Part shown: in pieces, positions 27,408-35,159 of the stretch
How positions within the stretch are numbered: the first letter of the stretch is position 1
Layout: every line of letters starts with the position of its first letter
Source: Chromobacterium phragmitis
GTDB taxonomy: Bacteria > Pseudomonadota > Gammaproteobacteria > Burkholderiales > Chromobacteriaceae
Assembly (NCBI RefSeq): GCF_003325475.1
Contig: NZ_CP029495.1
Span: forward strand, 2,542,001 to 2,606,000
Direction of reading: 5' to 3'
DNA: 64,000 bases
Program-made: the position numbers and the translations under genes
The notes under the pieces: model-generated
Database searches by the model: none
Seen by the model: the letters and a program-made list of their open reading frames with translations, nothing else
What the model was told of the DNA's origin: nothing

Positions 27408-28862
27408 ATGAATTGGGCTGATCTCAACCTGATACCCGCGGTGCCGGAGCTGTTCCTGATCGGCGCCTTGCTGGTGGTGCTGATGCTGGATCTTTTCATC
27501 CCCGATGAAAAGCGCGGCGTCACCTACGGCCTGACGCTGCTGACCCTGGTCGGCGCCGCCGTCGCTCAGGTATGCACCTTTACCCCGTACCCGGTGACCA
27601 CGTTCTCCGGCATGTTCGTCGCCGATCCGCTGGCGGCGCTGGTCAAGCTGGCGATGTACGGCGTCACCGCCATCGTGCTGGTGTACAGCCGCCAGTACAC
27701 CGCCGACCGCGGCCTGTTCAAGGGCGAGTACTTCTCGCTGTCGCTGTTCGCGCTGCTGGGCATGAACCTGATGGTGTCCGCGTCCCACTTCCTGACTCTG
27801 TACATGGGCCTGGAGCTGCTGTCGCTGGCGCTGTATTCGCTGATCGCGCTGCAGCGCGATTCGGTGGCGGCCACCGAATCGGCGATGAAGTACTTCGTGC
27901 TGGGCGCGCTGGCCTCCGGCCTGCTGCTGTACGGCATCTCTATGATCTACGGCGCCACCGGATCGCTGGAGCTGGCCGTAGTGGCCAAGTCCATCAAGTC
28001 GCACGCGGCCAACCCGGTGCTGCTGATCTTCGGCCTGGTGTTCATCGTCGCCGGCCTGAGCTTCAAGCTGGGCGCCGTGCCGTTCCACATGTGGGTGCCG
28101 GACGTGTACCAGGGTTCGCCGACTTCCGTGACGTTGATGGTCGGCGCCGCGCCCAAGCTGGCCGCCTTCGTGTTTGTGCTGCGCATTCTGGCCCAGGGGC
28201 TGGACGCGCTGGTAGTGGACTGGCAGGGCATGCTGATCATCGTCGCCGCATTGTCGATGGCCATCGGCAACATCACCGCCATCGTGCAGACCAACATCAA
28301 GCGGATGCTGGCTTATTCCACCATCTCGCACATGGGCTTCCTGTTGCTGGGCGTGCTGGCCGGCACCAAGCAGGGCTACTCCGCCGCGCTGTTCTACGCG
28401 GTGGTGTACGTGGCCATGTCGCTGGTGAGCTTCGGCATCATCCTGGCGCTGTCGCGCAAGGGCTTCGAGTGCGAGAAGATCGACGATCTGAAGGGGCTGA
28501 ACAGCCGCAACAGCTGGTACGCGCTGCTGATGCTGCTGGCCATGTTCTCCATGGCCGGCATTCCGCCGCTGGCCGGCTTCTACGCCAAGTTCGCGGTGAT
28601 CCAGGCCGTGGTGCAGATCGGCATGCTGAAACTGGCCGTGTTCTCGGTGGTGATGTCGGTGATCGGCGCCTTCTACTACCTGCGCGTGGTCAAGGCCATC
28701 TATTTCGACGACGCCCAGGACAACGCGCCGATTACTGTGCGGGCCGACATGAAGCTGGTGCTGTCGCTGAACGCGCTGGCGCTGCTGGTGGTGGGCATCC
28801 TGCCGCAGTCTCTGTTCGAACTGTGCGCGCAGGTGATGCGCCAGTCGCTGGGCATGATGTAA
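27408..28862 (+). CDS. nuoN: NADH-quinone oxidoreductase subunit N
   Basis: The 484-residue third antiporter-like subunit has LYMGLELLSLALYSLIALQR, AVPFHMWVPDVYQGSPTSVT and QTNIKRMLAYSTISHMGFLL. It completes the proton-pumping arm. AAGGACGGAAGG precedes the ATG. A DUF2818 gene follows after nine bases. Confidence 0.96.
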   Translation: MNWADLNLIPAVPELFLIGALLVVLMLDLFIPDEKRGVTYGLTLLTLVGAAVAQVCTFTPYPVTTFSGMFVADPLAALVKLAMYGVTAIVLVYSRQYTADRGLFKGEYFSLSLFALLGMNLMVSASHFLTLYMGLELLSLALYSLIALQRDSVAATESAMKYFVLGALASGLLLYGISMIYGATGSLELAVVAKSIKSHAANPVLLIFGLVFIVAGLSFKLGAVPFHMWVPDVYQGSPTSVTLMVGAAPKLAAFVFVLRILAQGLDALVVDWQGMLIIVAALSMAIGNITAIVQTNIKRMLAYSTISHMGFLLLGVLAGTKQGYSAALFYAVVYVAMSLVSFGIILALSRKGFECEKIDDLKGLNSRNSWYALLMLLAMFSMAGIPPLAGFYAKFAVIQAVVQIGMLKLAVFSVVMSVIGAFYYLRVVKAIYFDDAQDNAPITVRADMKLVLSLNALALLVVGILPQSLFELCAQVMRQSLGMM

Positions 28863-28871
28863 GGAGCGGCC

Positions 28872-29168
28872 ATGCAGACCAGCATCGTTGTCTTGCTGCT
28901 GCTGGCCGTTGTCGCCGCCAACCTGCCGTTCGCCACCACCCGGGTGGCCGGAATGTTCAAGGTGGCGCGCAAGCGCTTCGGTTGGCAGGCGCTGGAACTG
29001 GCGGCGCTGTATCTGCTGGTCGGTCTGCTGGCCAGGCTGCTGGAGTCGCGGGCCATGCCGGTACATCCGCAAAACTGGCAATTTTACGTGACGACCTTCT
29101 CGCTGTTCGTGGTGGCGGCCTTTCCAGGCTTCCTCTACCGTTATTTCTGGCGCAAGCCGGGACAGTGA
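28872..29168 (+). CDS. DUF2818 family membrane protein at the end of the nuo operon
   Basis: The 98-residue protein has three hydrophobic segments and the family features LPFATTRVAGMF near residue 21, WQALELAALYLLVGLLARLLE and a C-terminal FPGFLYRYFWRKPGQ. DUF2818 genes regularly follow nuoN in Betaproteobacteria, so an accessory role in complex I assembly or membrane anchoring is plausible but unproven. AAGGAG precedes the ATG and a terminator follows. Confidence 0.88.
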   Translation: MQTSIVVLLLLAVVAANLPFATTRVAGMFKVARKRFGWQALELAALYLLVGLLARLLESRAMPVHPQNWQFYVTTFSLFVVAAFPGFLYRYFWRKPGQ

Positions 29169-29191
29169 GGCGCGAGAGCCGCGCAAACAAC

Positions 29192-29218
29192 AAAGCACCG
29201 CTGCGGCGGTGCTTTTTT
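29192..29218 (+). terminator. terminator of the nuo operon
   Basis: AAAGCACCGC, loop TGCG, GCGGTGCTTT with a run of six T. Strong and well placed after the DUF2818 gene. Confidence 0.92.
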
Positions 29219-29314
29219 ATTGGCAATTGTTTTCGCTTCTTGCTTAATATCGCATCTTGATTGAAATTGACATTTTATACCCGCATACCATGCGGACTCG
29301 ATGGAACGATCATC

Positions 29315-30052
29315 ATGATGCGCAAACTGCTTTCCGCTTCTCTGCTCGCCGTGCTCGCGGGCTTCGTCCAAGCCGATGAGCTGACGCCGGCCCGCAACGG
29401 CGACTTCGCCCATTACACTTTCGCTCTGGCCTGGATGCCGGGCTTCTGCCAGGCAGGCGGGGAGGGCTGTCTGCCGGATCAGAACCAATCCGAACTGATA
29501 GGCCTGCACGGCCTGTGGGCATCGGAGCCGCAAAGCCTGGCTGACAAGGGGGTGGCGGTGAGCCAGTGGTGGGAGCAGGGGTGTTCTCTATTTCCCCATG
29601 TCACCATGGTACCGGCCCTGTCGGAGGATTTGCGCCAGAGGCTGAAGGAGACAATGCCGCAACTGGCGAGCGACCTGCAGACGCATGAATACGTCAAGCA
29701 CGCCCAGTGTTTCGGTTTCGACGCCAACGAGTTCTTCACCACCGCGCTGCAGCTGCGCGAGGCGGCGCTGGACAGCGATTTCGGTCGCTACTTGCAGGCT
29801 CAGGCCGGCCGGGTGCGAAACGGAGCGGAATTGAAGGATGCGTTCGCCAAGGGCTACAACGGCGCCGCGCGCGGCGCTCTGCAACTACGCTGCGCCAAGG
29901 ATGCCAAGGGGCGCAACGTCTTGACCGAACTGTGGTTCACGCTAAAGAAGGACAAGCTGGAAAGTTTTCCGGAATCGGACAGCTTCATGGATACGCCGGC
30001 GGGGGAAAGGGAGGATACGTGCGGCAAACCTTTCTTGCTGCCTAGATGGTGA
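29315..30052 (+). CDS. secreted T2-family ribonuclease (RNase I-like)
   Basis: The 245-residue precursor has a signal peptide cut after VQA (residue 20). Both RNase T2 active-site boxes are present: LIGLHGLWASE with His65, and HEYVKHAQC with His124, Glu125, Lys128 and His129. These enzymes cut single-stranded RNA through 2',3'-cyclic phosphates in the periplasm or outside the cell. In box 2 the usual G-T before the final Cys is A-Q, which leaves the catalytic residues intact. An in-frame TTG/ATG further upstream would destroy the signal peptide. ATG 29315 or 29318 is the start. Confidence 0.9.
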   Translation: MMRKLLSASLLAVLAGFVQADELTPARNGDFAHYTFALAWMPGFCQAGGEGCLPDQNQSELIGLHGLWASEPQSLADKGVAVSQWWEQGCSLFPHVTMVPALSEDLRQRLKETMPQLASDLQTHEYVKHAQCFGFDANEFFTTALQLREAALDSDFGRYLQAQAGRVRNGAELKDAFAKGYNGAARGALQLRCAKDAKGRNVLTELWFTLKKDKLESFPESDSFMDTPAGEREDTCGKPFLLPRW

Positions 30053-30063
30053 GAGGGCGCGAA

Positions 30064-30096
30064 AAAGCCGCCCTGGCTTGACGGCCGGGCGGCTTT
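30064..30096. terminator. shared terminator of RNase T2 and the lipoprotein operon
   Basis: AAAGCCGCCC and GGGCGGCTTT form a 10-bp stem around a 13-base loop. There is an A5 run on the left, giving a T5 tract for the minus strand. It separates two convergent units. Confidence 0.7.
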
Positions 30097-30118
30097 CGCC
30101 GTCGCATGCGATGCGCGC

Positions 30119-30778
30119 TCAGTCCGTGCCGTATTGCGGAGAGCGCGGGCCATACAACACGCCGTTCACGTGTCCCGCCGACAGCAGCATATTGCTCGCC
30201 ATGCCCGCTACCGGATAAGTGGCGTCGGTCGCGCTGTTGACGATCTGTTTGATCGCCGCGTTGATCAGCATGCCGACCAGGCCGCCGCCTGAGTTGTTGC
30301 TGTTGGCGTTATTGGCCGCCGCGCTGCCCGTCCACAGCTCCTGGCCGGTTTTCAGGTCCACCAGCCTGGTCTGAACTTCCACTTCGGCCACGCTGTCGAT
30401 CACGCTGTAATGAACGCCGTAGCGCTTGATCGTGGTGTACAAGGCGGCGTCGGCTCCGAATATCTCACGCAGTTTGGCGGGGGAGACAGACTGGATGTCG
30501 TTGGCGCTGGATAGGCCGTTCTGTTTGAAGGATTCGGTCATCAGGGTGACAGGCACCACGTAGTAGCCGGCTTCCGCGAGCGGATAGGTCATCTGCGAAA
30601 GCACGCCGTTGGGCGCATTGACATCAGGAGAGTCGTTGACCGGGGGCAGAACCAGAATGCTGCGTGGCTTGCTTTGTTTGTAGGCGGTGTAGTCGCGCTT
30701 GACGACAGGGCCGGCGCAACCGGTGGCCAGAATGGCCAAGGCGGCGATCAGGGTCGCCTTGAAAAGAAGCTTGAGCAT
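30119..30778 (-). CDS. DUF799 lipoprotein (GNA1162-like)
   Basis: The 219-residue lipoprotein has lipobox LATG-C21. The DUF799 body contains KPRSILVLPPVNDSPDVNAP, then PLAEAGYYVVPVTLMTESFK and ADAALYTTIKRYGVHYSVID. The fold of the Neisseria relative GNA1162 resembles TolB/LpoB-like N-terminal domains, and it is an outer-membrane lipoprotein. It is third in an operon with DUF4810 and CsgG-like genes, an arrangement repeated in several Proteobacteria. The three probably act as one envelope complex of unknown purpose. Confidence 0.88.
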   Translation of the reverse strand: MLKLLFKATLIAALAILATGCAGPVVKRDYTAYKQSKPRSILVLPPVNDSPDVNAPNGVLSQMTYPLAEAGYYVVPVTLMTESFKQNGLSSANDIQSVSPAKLREIFGADAALYTTIKRYGVHYSVIDSVAEVEVQTRLVDLKTGQELWTGSAAANNANSNNSGGGLVGMLINAAIKQIVNSATDATYPVAGMASNMLLSAGHVNGVLYGPRSPQYGTD

Positions 30779-30787
30779 GATGTCCTC

Positions 30788-31144
30788 TTATTTTTTCAGT
30801 TTGCTCATCAAGAAGTCCATATAGATCGAAGATTCGGGGAAGCGTTTTTTCTCCGCGTCGAACTCTTGGACCATCTGCTCGGTTTTGCCCGCATTGGCGT
30901 ATAGCATGCCCAGATGGGCGTGATAGCCGGGCGGCTCTTGATTGCCATTGGCGCGTATCCTTTGCAGCCCTTCTTCCAGCGCGGCGATCTGTTTCTGAGC
31001 ATCCGCGCCGTCGCCTTTCAGGTATTCATACACTTGAGGCTGATACGCTTCCCATTGATAAAGGGATTTTGGGCCGCTGGCGCAGGCGCTGAGCAGCGCG
31101 CAGCCAGCCAGCAACAAGCTGGTTTTGGATATTTTCGTTTTCAT
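30788..31144 (-). CDS. DUF4810 lipoprotein
   Basis: The 118-residue lipoprotein starts at ATG 31144 (MKTKISKTSLLLAG), with Cys21 in LLSAC as the likely lipidation site; Cys15 in LLAGC is an alternative. The body (SLYQWEAYQPQVYEYLKGDG ... PPGYHAHLGMLYANAGKTEQ) has a tetratricopeptide-like helical pair and matches DUF4810. A longer open frame exists upstream but would replace the signal peptide and overlap the csgG-like gene. It lies nine bases before the DUF799 gene. Confidence 0.86.
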   Translation of the reverse strand: MKTKISKTSLLLAGCALLSACASGPKSLYQWEAYQPQVYEYLKGDGADAQKQIAALEEGLQRIRANGNQEPPGYHAHLGMLYANAGKTEQMVQEFDAEKKRFPESSIYMDFLMSKLKK

Positions 31145-31181
31145 TGTCTCTATTATTTTTGATCTGGGGTTGCGAGTGGAG

Positions 31182-31850
31182 TTAGTTGCCAGGCTTCCAG
31201 GCGCCGGAGTCGATGCCGTTGACGAGGTTGTTGACGGCTTCGCGCATGGCCAAGTCCAAAACCTTGCCATTCAGCGTTGAGTCGTAGCTGGCGGTGCCGC
31301 CGAAGCCGATGATCTCGCGATTGGACAGCGAGTATTCGCCCGCGCCTTGCGAAGAGAAGACGACTTCGGAAGTTTGGGTATTGACCACGTTCAGATTGAC
31401 CTTCGCATAGGCGATCTGCTGTTTGCCGCGGCCGAGGATGCCGAACAACTGGCGATCGCCGATTTCCTTACGGCCAAACTCGGTGACGTCGCCGGTGATG
31501 ACGTAGTCTGCTCCTTTAAGCGTTTGCGCTTGTTTTTTCAAGCCCGCTTCCTGCTTGATCTCTTCCATGTTGGCGCGATCCAGCACGTTGAAGCGATTGC
31601 TTTGCTGCAAATGCGTGATCAGGATGGTTTTGGCCTGGCTGCCGAGATGGTCGACACCGTCGGAGAAGATGCCGCGCATGAAGCTGGAGCGATTGTCGAA
31701 TTTGCCGACCGAGATGGGCGCGCGCGGACCATGATAAGGTTTGTTGGCGGTGGCGACCTGTTGCACTGACAGCGCGGTGGAGGATTCTGTGGCGCAGCCG
31801 GACAGCAAAGCGGCGCTGATGGCGGCTGCGAAAATGGTCTGTTTCAACAT
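31182..31850 (-). CDS. CsgG/HfaB-family lipoprotein
   Basis: The 222-residue lipoprotein (lipobox LLSG-C19) has the CsgG-family core ISVGKFDNRSSFMRG, ILITHLQQSNRFNVLDRANM, GADYVITGDVTEFG, then NLNVVNTQTSEVVFSSQGAGEY in parts. CsgG forms the outer-membrane pore for curli subunits, but no curli genes are present here. The protein is shorter than E. coli CsgG (about 277 residues) and may lack part of the pore-forming hairpins. It is the first gene of the three-lipoprotein operon. Confidence 0.87.
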   Translation of the reverse strand: MLKQTIFAAAISAALLSGCATESSTALSVQQVATANKPYHGPRAPISVGKFDNRSSFMRGIFSDGVDHLGSQAKTILITHLQQSNRFNVLDRANMEEIKQEAGLKKQAQTLKGADYVITGDVTEFGRKEIGDRQLFGILGRGKQQIAYAKVNLNVVNTQTSEVVFSSQGAGEYSLSNREIIGFGGTASYDSTLNGKVLDLAMREAVNNLVNGIDSGAWKPGN

Positions 31851-32001
31851 TGATAAAATCCGATTTAAATTTACTGGGTATGAATGTTAACGTGGGTTAA
31901 CAATATACCCGAAGTCGGACTCAATGTTGATGCTTTAACTCAATGGCATTTGATGTCGGGAAGCCCCGGCCATGCTTGGCGCCGCTTGCAAAAGTCCTGG
32001 T

Positions 32002-32062
32002 GCTGCGTTGCGCCGACTTGGCGTACGCTTTGTACTGTCTGCGTCGGCGCGCCTTGCCTCAG
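32002..32062 (+). repeat. intergenic repeat, copy 1
   Basis: GCTGCGTTGC, then GTACGCTTTGTAC at 32023-32035 and CTGCG at 32039-32043, followed by a G/C-rich tail ending GCCTTGCC. The same block order occurs near 43,300. It is in the gap between the CsgG-like and acyltransferase genes. Confidence 0.55.
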
Positions 32063-32096
32063 ACGTAAAACTGAATTTTGTTAGCCGCCCTTACCT

Positions 32097-32963
32097 TTAG
32101 TAGAAGCGCGCTTCGCCCTGCGGGCGATTCTTGAAGCGTTTGTGCAGCCAGAAGTACTGGTCCGGGATTTCGCGCACGCGCTCTTCTAAGAAGGCGTTCA
32201 TCCTGCGGGTGTCCGCTTCTATGTCCTCGCTCGGATAATTGTCCCAGGCGGGATAGAACTCGAGCTCGAAACGGTCGCCGACGCGGCGGGCGATAGCTGG
32301 CACCACCTTGGCTCGGGCCAGCTTGGCGATGCGCGACATGCCGGTGATGGTGGCGGCCTTGACGCCGAAGAAATCGACGAACAGCGAGTCGCGAACGCCG
32401 AAGTCCTGATCGGGCAAGTACAGGAAGGGAGCGTGATCCTTGCGCATCGCCTTGATGATGGGACGCAGTCCTTCCTGGCGCGACACGATGTAGGCATTGT
32501 CGTATCGCTGGCGGCCGGCGTAGATCTGGCGGTCCAGCGCCTTGTTTTTCTGGTGGGAATACACGCTGACCAGCGGAATGTACTGGTTCAACGCGAATAC
32601 GCACATTTCGAAGCCGACAAAGTGGGGGTAGAACAGGATCACGTCCTCTCCCTTGTCGCGCAAGTCTGTGACGTGATGCAGATTCTTGATGTCGACCAGG
32701 GCGTCGATGCGTTTGGCAGAACTCCACCAGCACACGCCATACTCCAGCACCATCCGCATCATGTGCTGGCAGTTTTTGCGTATCAGTCGCCTGCGTTCCG
32801 TCAAAGGCATGTCTGGAAAGCATAGCCTCAGGTTGATCAGGCCGATGCGGCGGCGGCTGCGGGCCAGGAGATAGGCGATATTGCCGAGGCCGGCGGCGAT
32901 GAGGCCGATGGCCCGCATCGGCAGCAGGCGGATCAGCCACAACAGGGCGAATGCGAGTTTCAT
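32097..32963 (-). CDS. LpxL/HtrB-family lipid A acyltransferase, second paralogue
   Basis: The 288-residue protein has an N-terminal membrane helix and the acyltransferase motif H-x4-E at His114/Glu119 (YPHFVGFE), plus LYLPDQDFGVRDSLFVDFFG typical of LpxL/LpxM enzymes. These transfer acyl chains from acyl-ACP to lipid A precursors at the inner membrane. The acidic residue is Glu instead of the commoner Asp. ATG 32963 overlaps the stop of the preceding paralogue (ATGA), so the two are co-translated. Which of the two adds the first secondary chain cannot be decided from sequence alone. Confidence 0.88.
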   Translation of the reverse strand: MKLAFALLWLIRLLPMRAIGLIAAGLGNIAYLLARSRRRIGLINLRLCFPDMPLTERRRLIRKNCQHMMRMVLEYGVCWWSSAKRIDALVDIKNLHHVTDLRDKGEDVILFYPHFVGFEMCVFALNQYIPLVSVYSHQKNKALDRQIYAGRQRYDNAYIVSRQEGLRPIIKAMRKDHAPFLYLPDQDFGVRDSLFVDFFGVKAATITGMSRIAKLARAKVVPAIARRVGDRFELEFYPAWDNYPSEDIEADTRRMNAFLEERVREIPDQYFWLHKRFKNRPQGEARFY

Positions 32964-33853
32964 GCTTGTCCTTGTTCTGCGTCGGGCCGAGAGACCCCAG
33001 CCGGGCATTTGTAGCGGTTATAGCTCCACAGATACTGGCTGGGGAAGCGGCGGATCAGGTTTTCCACCTGGGCGTTCATCAGCGCGCAATCGGCTTCCTT
33101 GTCGCCGCTGAACGGTTGAGCCAGCGGCTCGATGTGGACGACGAAGCCTTGGCCGCGCGGCAAGCGCTCGCCGACGAAAAACAGCGTGGTCACCTTGTTC
33201 ATCTGCGCCAGCCTGGGCGCCAGTGTCATCGTGTAGGCCGGGCGCCCGAAGAATGGCGCCCACACGCCTTCTCCGTTGCCTGGAGCCTGGTCGGGCAGGA
33301 TGATGGTGGCCTCGCCAGACTTCAGCGCCTTCATCAGCGCGCGGACGCCGGCGGCGGTGGCCGGCGCGGTGCGGCCTTTGTCGCGCTCGCGGCCCGCCTG
33401 CATCACCGGCTCCAGCCATTGCAGCTTGGGGGGGCGGTACATCGCGGTCAGCGGAAACGGCAGGCGCGAGCTGATGTAGCGGCCGGCAATGTCATAGCTG
33501 CCAAGGTGCGGCGTGATGAAAACAATCCCGTTGCCTTGTTCCAGCGCGTGCTCGACATGTTCCCAGCCATGGCATTCTTTGACCATGGCGGCGATGTCTT
33601 CCGGGCTGCGACACCAGGCGATGGCCAGCTCCAGCGCGCCCTTGCCGGTTTCCGCCGCGCTTCGTTTGACTTCGCGTGCTAAAACCTGATAGCTTTCAAC
33701 GGTTTTACTAGAGCAAAGATTTTCCCGTAGCCGCGCCGCGAAACGGGGCGACGCGAGGAAAGTCAGCCGCCCCAGAGCGGCGCCCAAACCTTGTAGCCAG
33801 GACAATGGGAGGCTCGCCAGTAAGGTCAGTAGCACTTGGACTAGCTTGGACAT
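32960..33853 (-). CDS. LpxL/HtrB-family lipid A acyltransferase, first paralogue
   Basis: The 297-residue protein has an N-terminal membrane helix (VQVLLTLLASLPLSWLQGLG), the catalytic pair His116/Asp121 in TPHLGSYDIAGRY, and IILPDQAPGNGEGVWAPFFG. This is a clean LpxL/LpxM pattern. The ATG at 33853 is chosen because earlier in-frame codons run into metK on the other strand. It is divergent from metK and its TGA overlaps the next acyltransferase start. Confidence 0.9.
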   Translation of the reverse strand: MSKLVQVLLTLLASLPLSWLQGLGAALGRLTFLASPRFAARLRENLCSSKTVESYQVLAREVKRSAAETGKGALELAIAWCRSPEDIAAMVKECHGWEHVEHALEQGNGIVFITPHLGSYDIAGRYISSRLPFPLTAMYRPPKLQWLEPVMQAGRERDKGRTAPATAAGVRALMKALKSGEATIILPDQAPGNGEGVWAPFFGRPAYTMTLAPRLAQMNKVTTLFFVGERLPRGQGFVVHIEPLAQPFSGDKEADCALMNAQVENLIRRFPSQYLWSYNRYKCPAGVSRPDAEQGQA

Positions 33854-33929
33854 GATCTGAGCGGTCTTGATCTGAAAGCGGCCTATTCTACCATCACAGG
33901 GTTTTGTATTTTTTGGGAACGCAGAATAA

Positions 33930-35099
33930 ATGAGTGAATACCTGTTTACCTCGGAGTCCGTCTCCGAAGGCCATCCGGACAAGGTAGCCGACCAGATCTC
34001 CGACGCCATCCTCGACGCCATCCTGCGCGAGGACAAGCACGCCCGCGTCGCCGCCGAGACGCTGGTGAACACCGGCCTGGTAGTGCTGGCCGGCGAGATC
34101 ACCACCACGGCCAACATCGATTACATCAAGATCGCGCGCGAGACCATCAAGCGCATCGGCTACGACGATTCCGAGCTGGGCTTCGATTATCGGGGCTGCG
34201 CGGTGATGGCTTGCTACGACAAACAATCGCCGGACATCGCCCAGGGCGTGAACGAGGGCGAGGGCCTGGACCTGAATCAGGGCGCCGGCGACCAGGGCCT
34301 GATGTTCGGCTACGCCTGCGATGAAACCCCGACGCTGATGCCGTTCCCGATCTACTACGCGCATCGCCTGGTGCAGCGCCAGGCCGAATTGCGCAAGGAT
34401 GGCCGCCTGCCGTGGCTGCGTCCGGACGCCAAGAGCCAGATCACCTGCGTGTACGACGCCGCCACCGGCCTGCCCAAGCGCATCGACACGGTGGTGCTGT
34501 CCACCCAGCACAGTCCGGACATCGACCACCAGACGCTGACCGAAGCGGTGATCGAGGACATCATCAAGCCGGTGCTGCCGCCGGACATGGTGACGGCGGA
34601 AACCAAGTTCCTGATCAATCCGACCGGGCGCTTCGTCATCGGGGGCCCGATGGGCGACTGCGGCCTGACCGGGCGCAAGATCATCGTCGACACTTACGGC
34701 GGCGCGGCGCCGCACGGCGGCGGCGCGTTCTCCGGCAAGGATCCGTCCAAGGTGGACCGCTCGGCCGCCTACGCCGGCCGCTACGTGGCGAAGAACATCG
34801 TCGCCGCCGGCCTGGCGCGCCAGTGCCAGATCCAGGTGTCGTACGCGATCGGCGTGGCGGAGCCGACCTCGATCGCGGTGGACACTTTCGGCACCAACAA
34901 GATTCCGAACGAAAAGATCGTGGAACTGGTGAAGAAGCACTTCGACCTGCGTCCCAAGGGCATCATCCAGATGCTGGACCTGCTGCGTCCGATTTACGGC
35001 AAGACCGCCGCCTACGGCCACTTCGGCCGCGAGGAGCCGGAATTCAGCTGGGAGCGCACCGACAAGGTGGAGGCGCTGCGCGCCGACGCCGGCTTGTAA
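33930..35099 (+). CDS. metK: S-adenosylmethionine synthetase
   Basis: The 389-residue enzyme has SEGHPDKVADQISDA near the N-terminus, GAGDQGLMFGYA and the P-loop-like GGAAPHGGGAFSGKDPSKVD. It makes SAM from methionine and ATP. Together with ahcY and metF in the next 5 kb it covers three steps of the activated-methyl cycle. The ATG (MSEYLFTSESVSEGHPDK) matches the family start. I found no SAM riboswitch in the 76-base leader. Confidence 0.97.
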   Translation: MSEYLFTSESVSEGHPDKVADQISDAILDAILREDKHARVAAETLVNTGLVVLAGEITTTANIDYIKIARETIKRIGYDDSELGFDYRGCAVMACYDKQSPDIAQGVNEGEGLDLNQGAGDQGLMFGYACDETPTLMPFPIYYAHRLVQRQAELRKDGRLPWLRPDAKSQITCVYDAATGLPKRIDTVVLSTQHSPDIDHQTLTEAVIEDIIKPVLPPDMVTAETKFLINPTGRFVIGGPMGDCGLTGRKIIVDTYGGAAPHGGGAFSGKDPSKVDRSAAYAGRYVAKNIVAAGLARQCQIQVSYAIGVAEPTSIAVDTFGTNKIPNEKIVELVKKHFDLRPKGIIQMLDLLRPIYGKTAAYGHFGREEPEFSWERTDKVEALRADAGL

Positions 35100-35120
35100 G
35101 CGGTTGACCGCCGCACGAGA

Positions 35121-35150
35121 AAACCGCCGAATGATTTCGGCGGTTTTTTT
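35121..35150. terminator. terminator between metK and the diguanylate cyclase gene
   Basis: AAACCGCCGAA, loop TGAT, TTCGGCGGTTT with a T7 run. It mainly serves metK; the A4 on the left gives weaker function for the convergent gene. Confidence 0.88.
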
Positions 35151-35159
35151 ATGGGGCGG

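Noticed and set aside
25902..29198. A 1,098-codon minus-strand open frame opposite nuoM, nuoN and the DUF2818 gene
   Set aside because: Same composition artefact (His/Gln/Arg-rich) with no ribosome site and no recognisable family.
33854..33929. SAM riboswitch before metK
   Set aside because: The 76-base gap lacks any SAM aptamer core and is too short once the promoters are allowed for.
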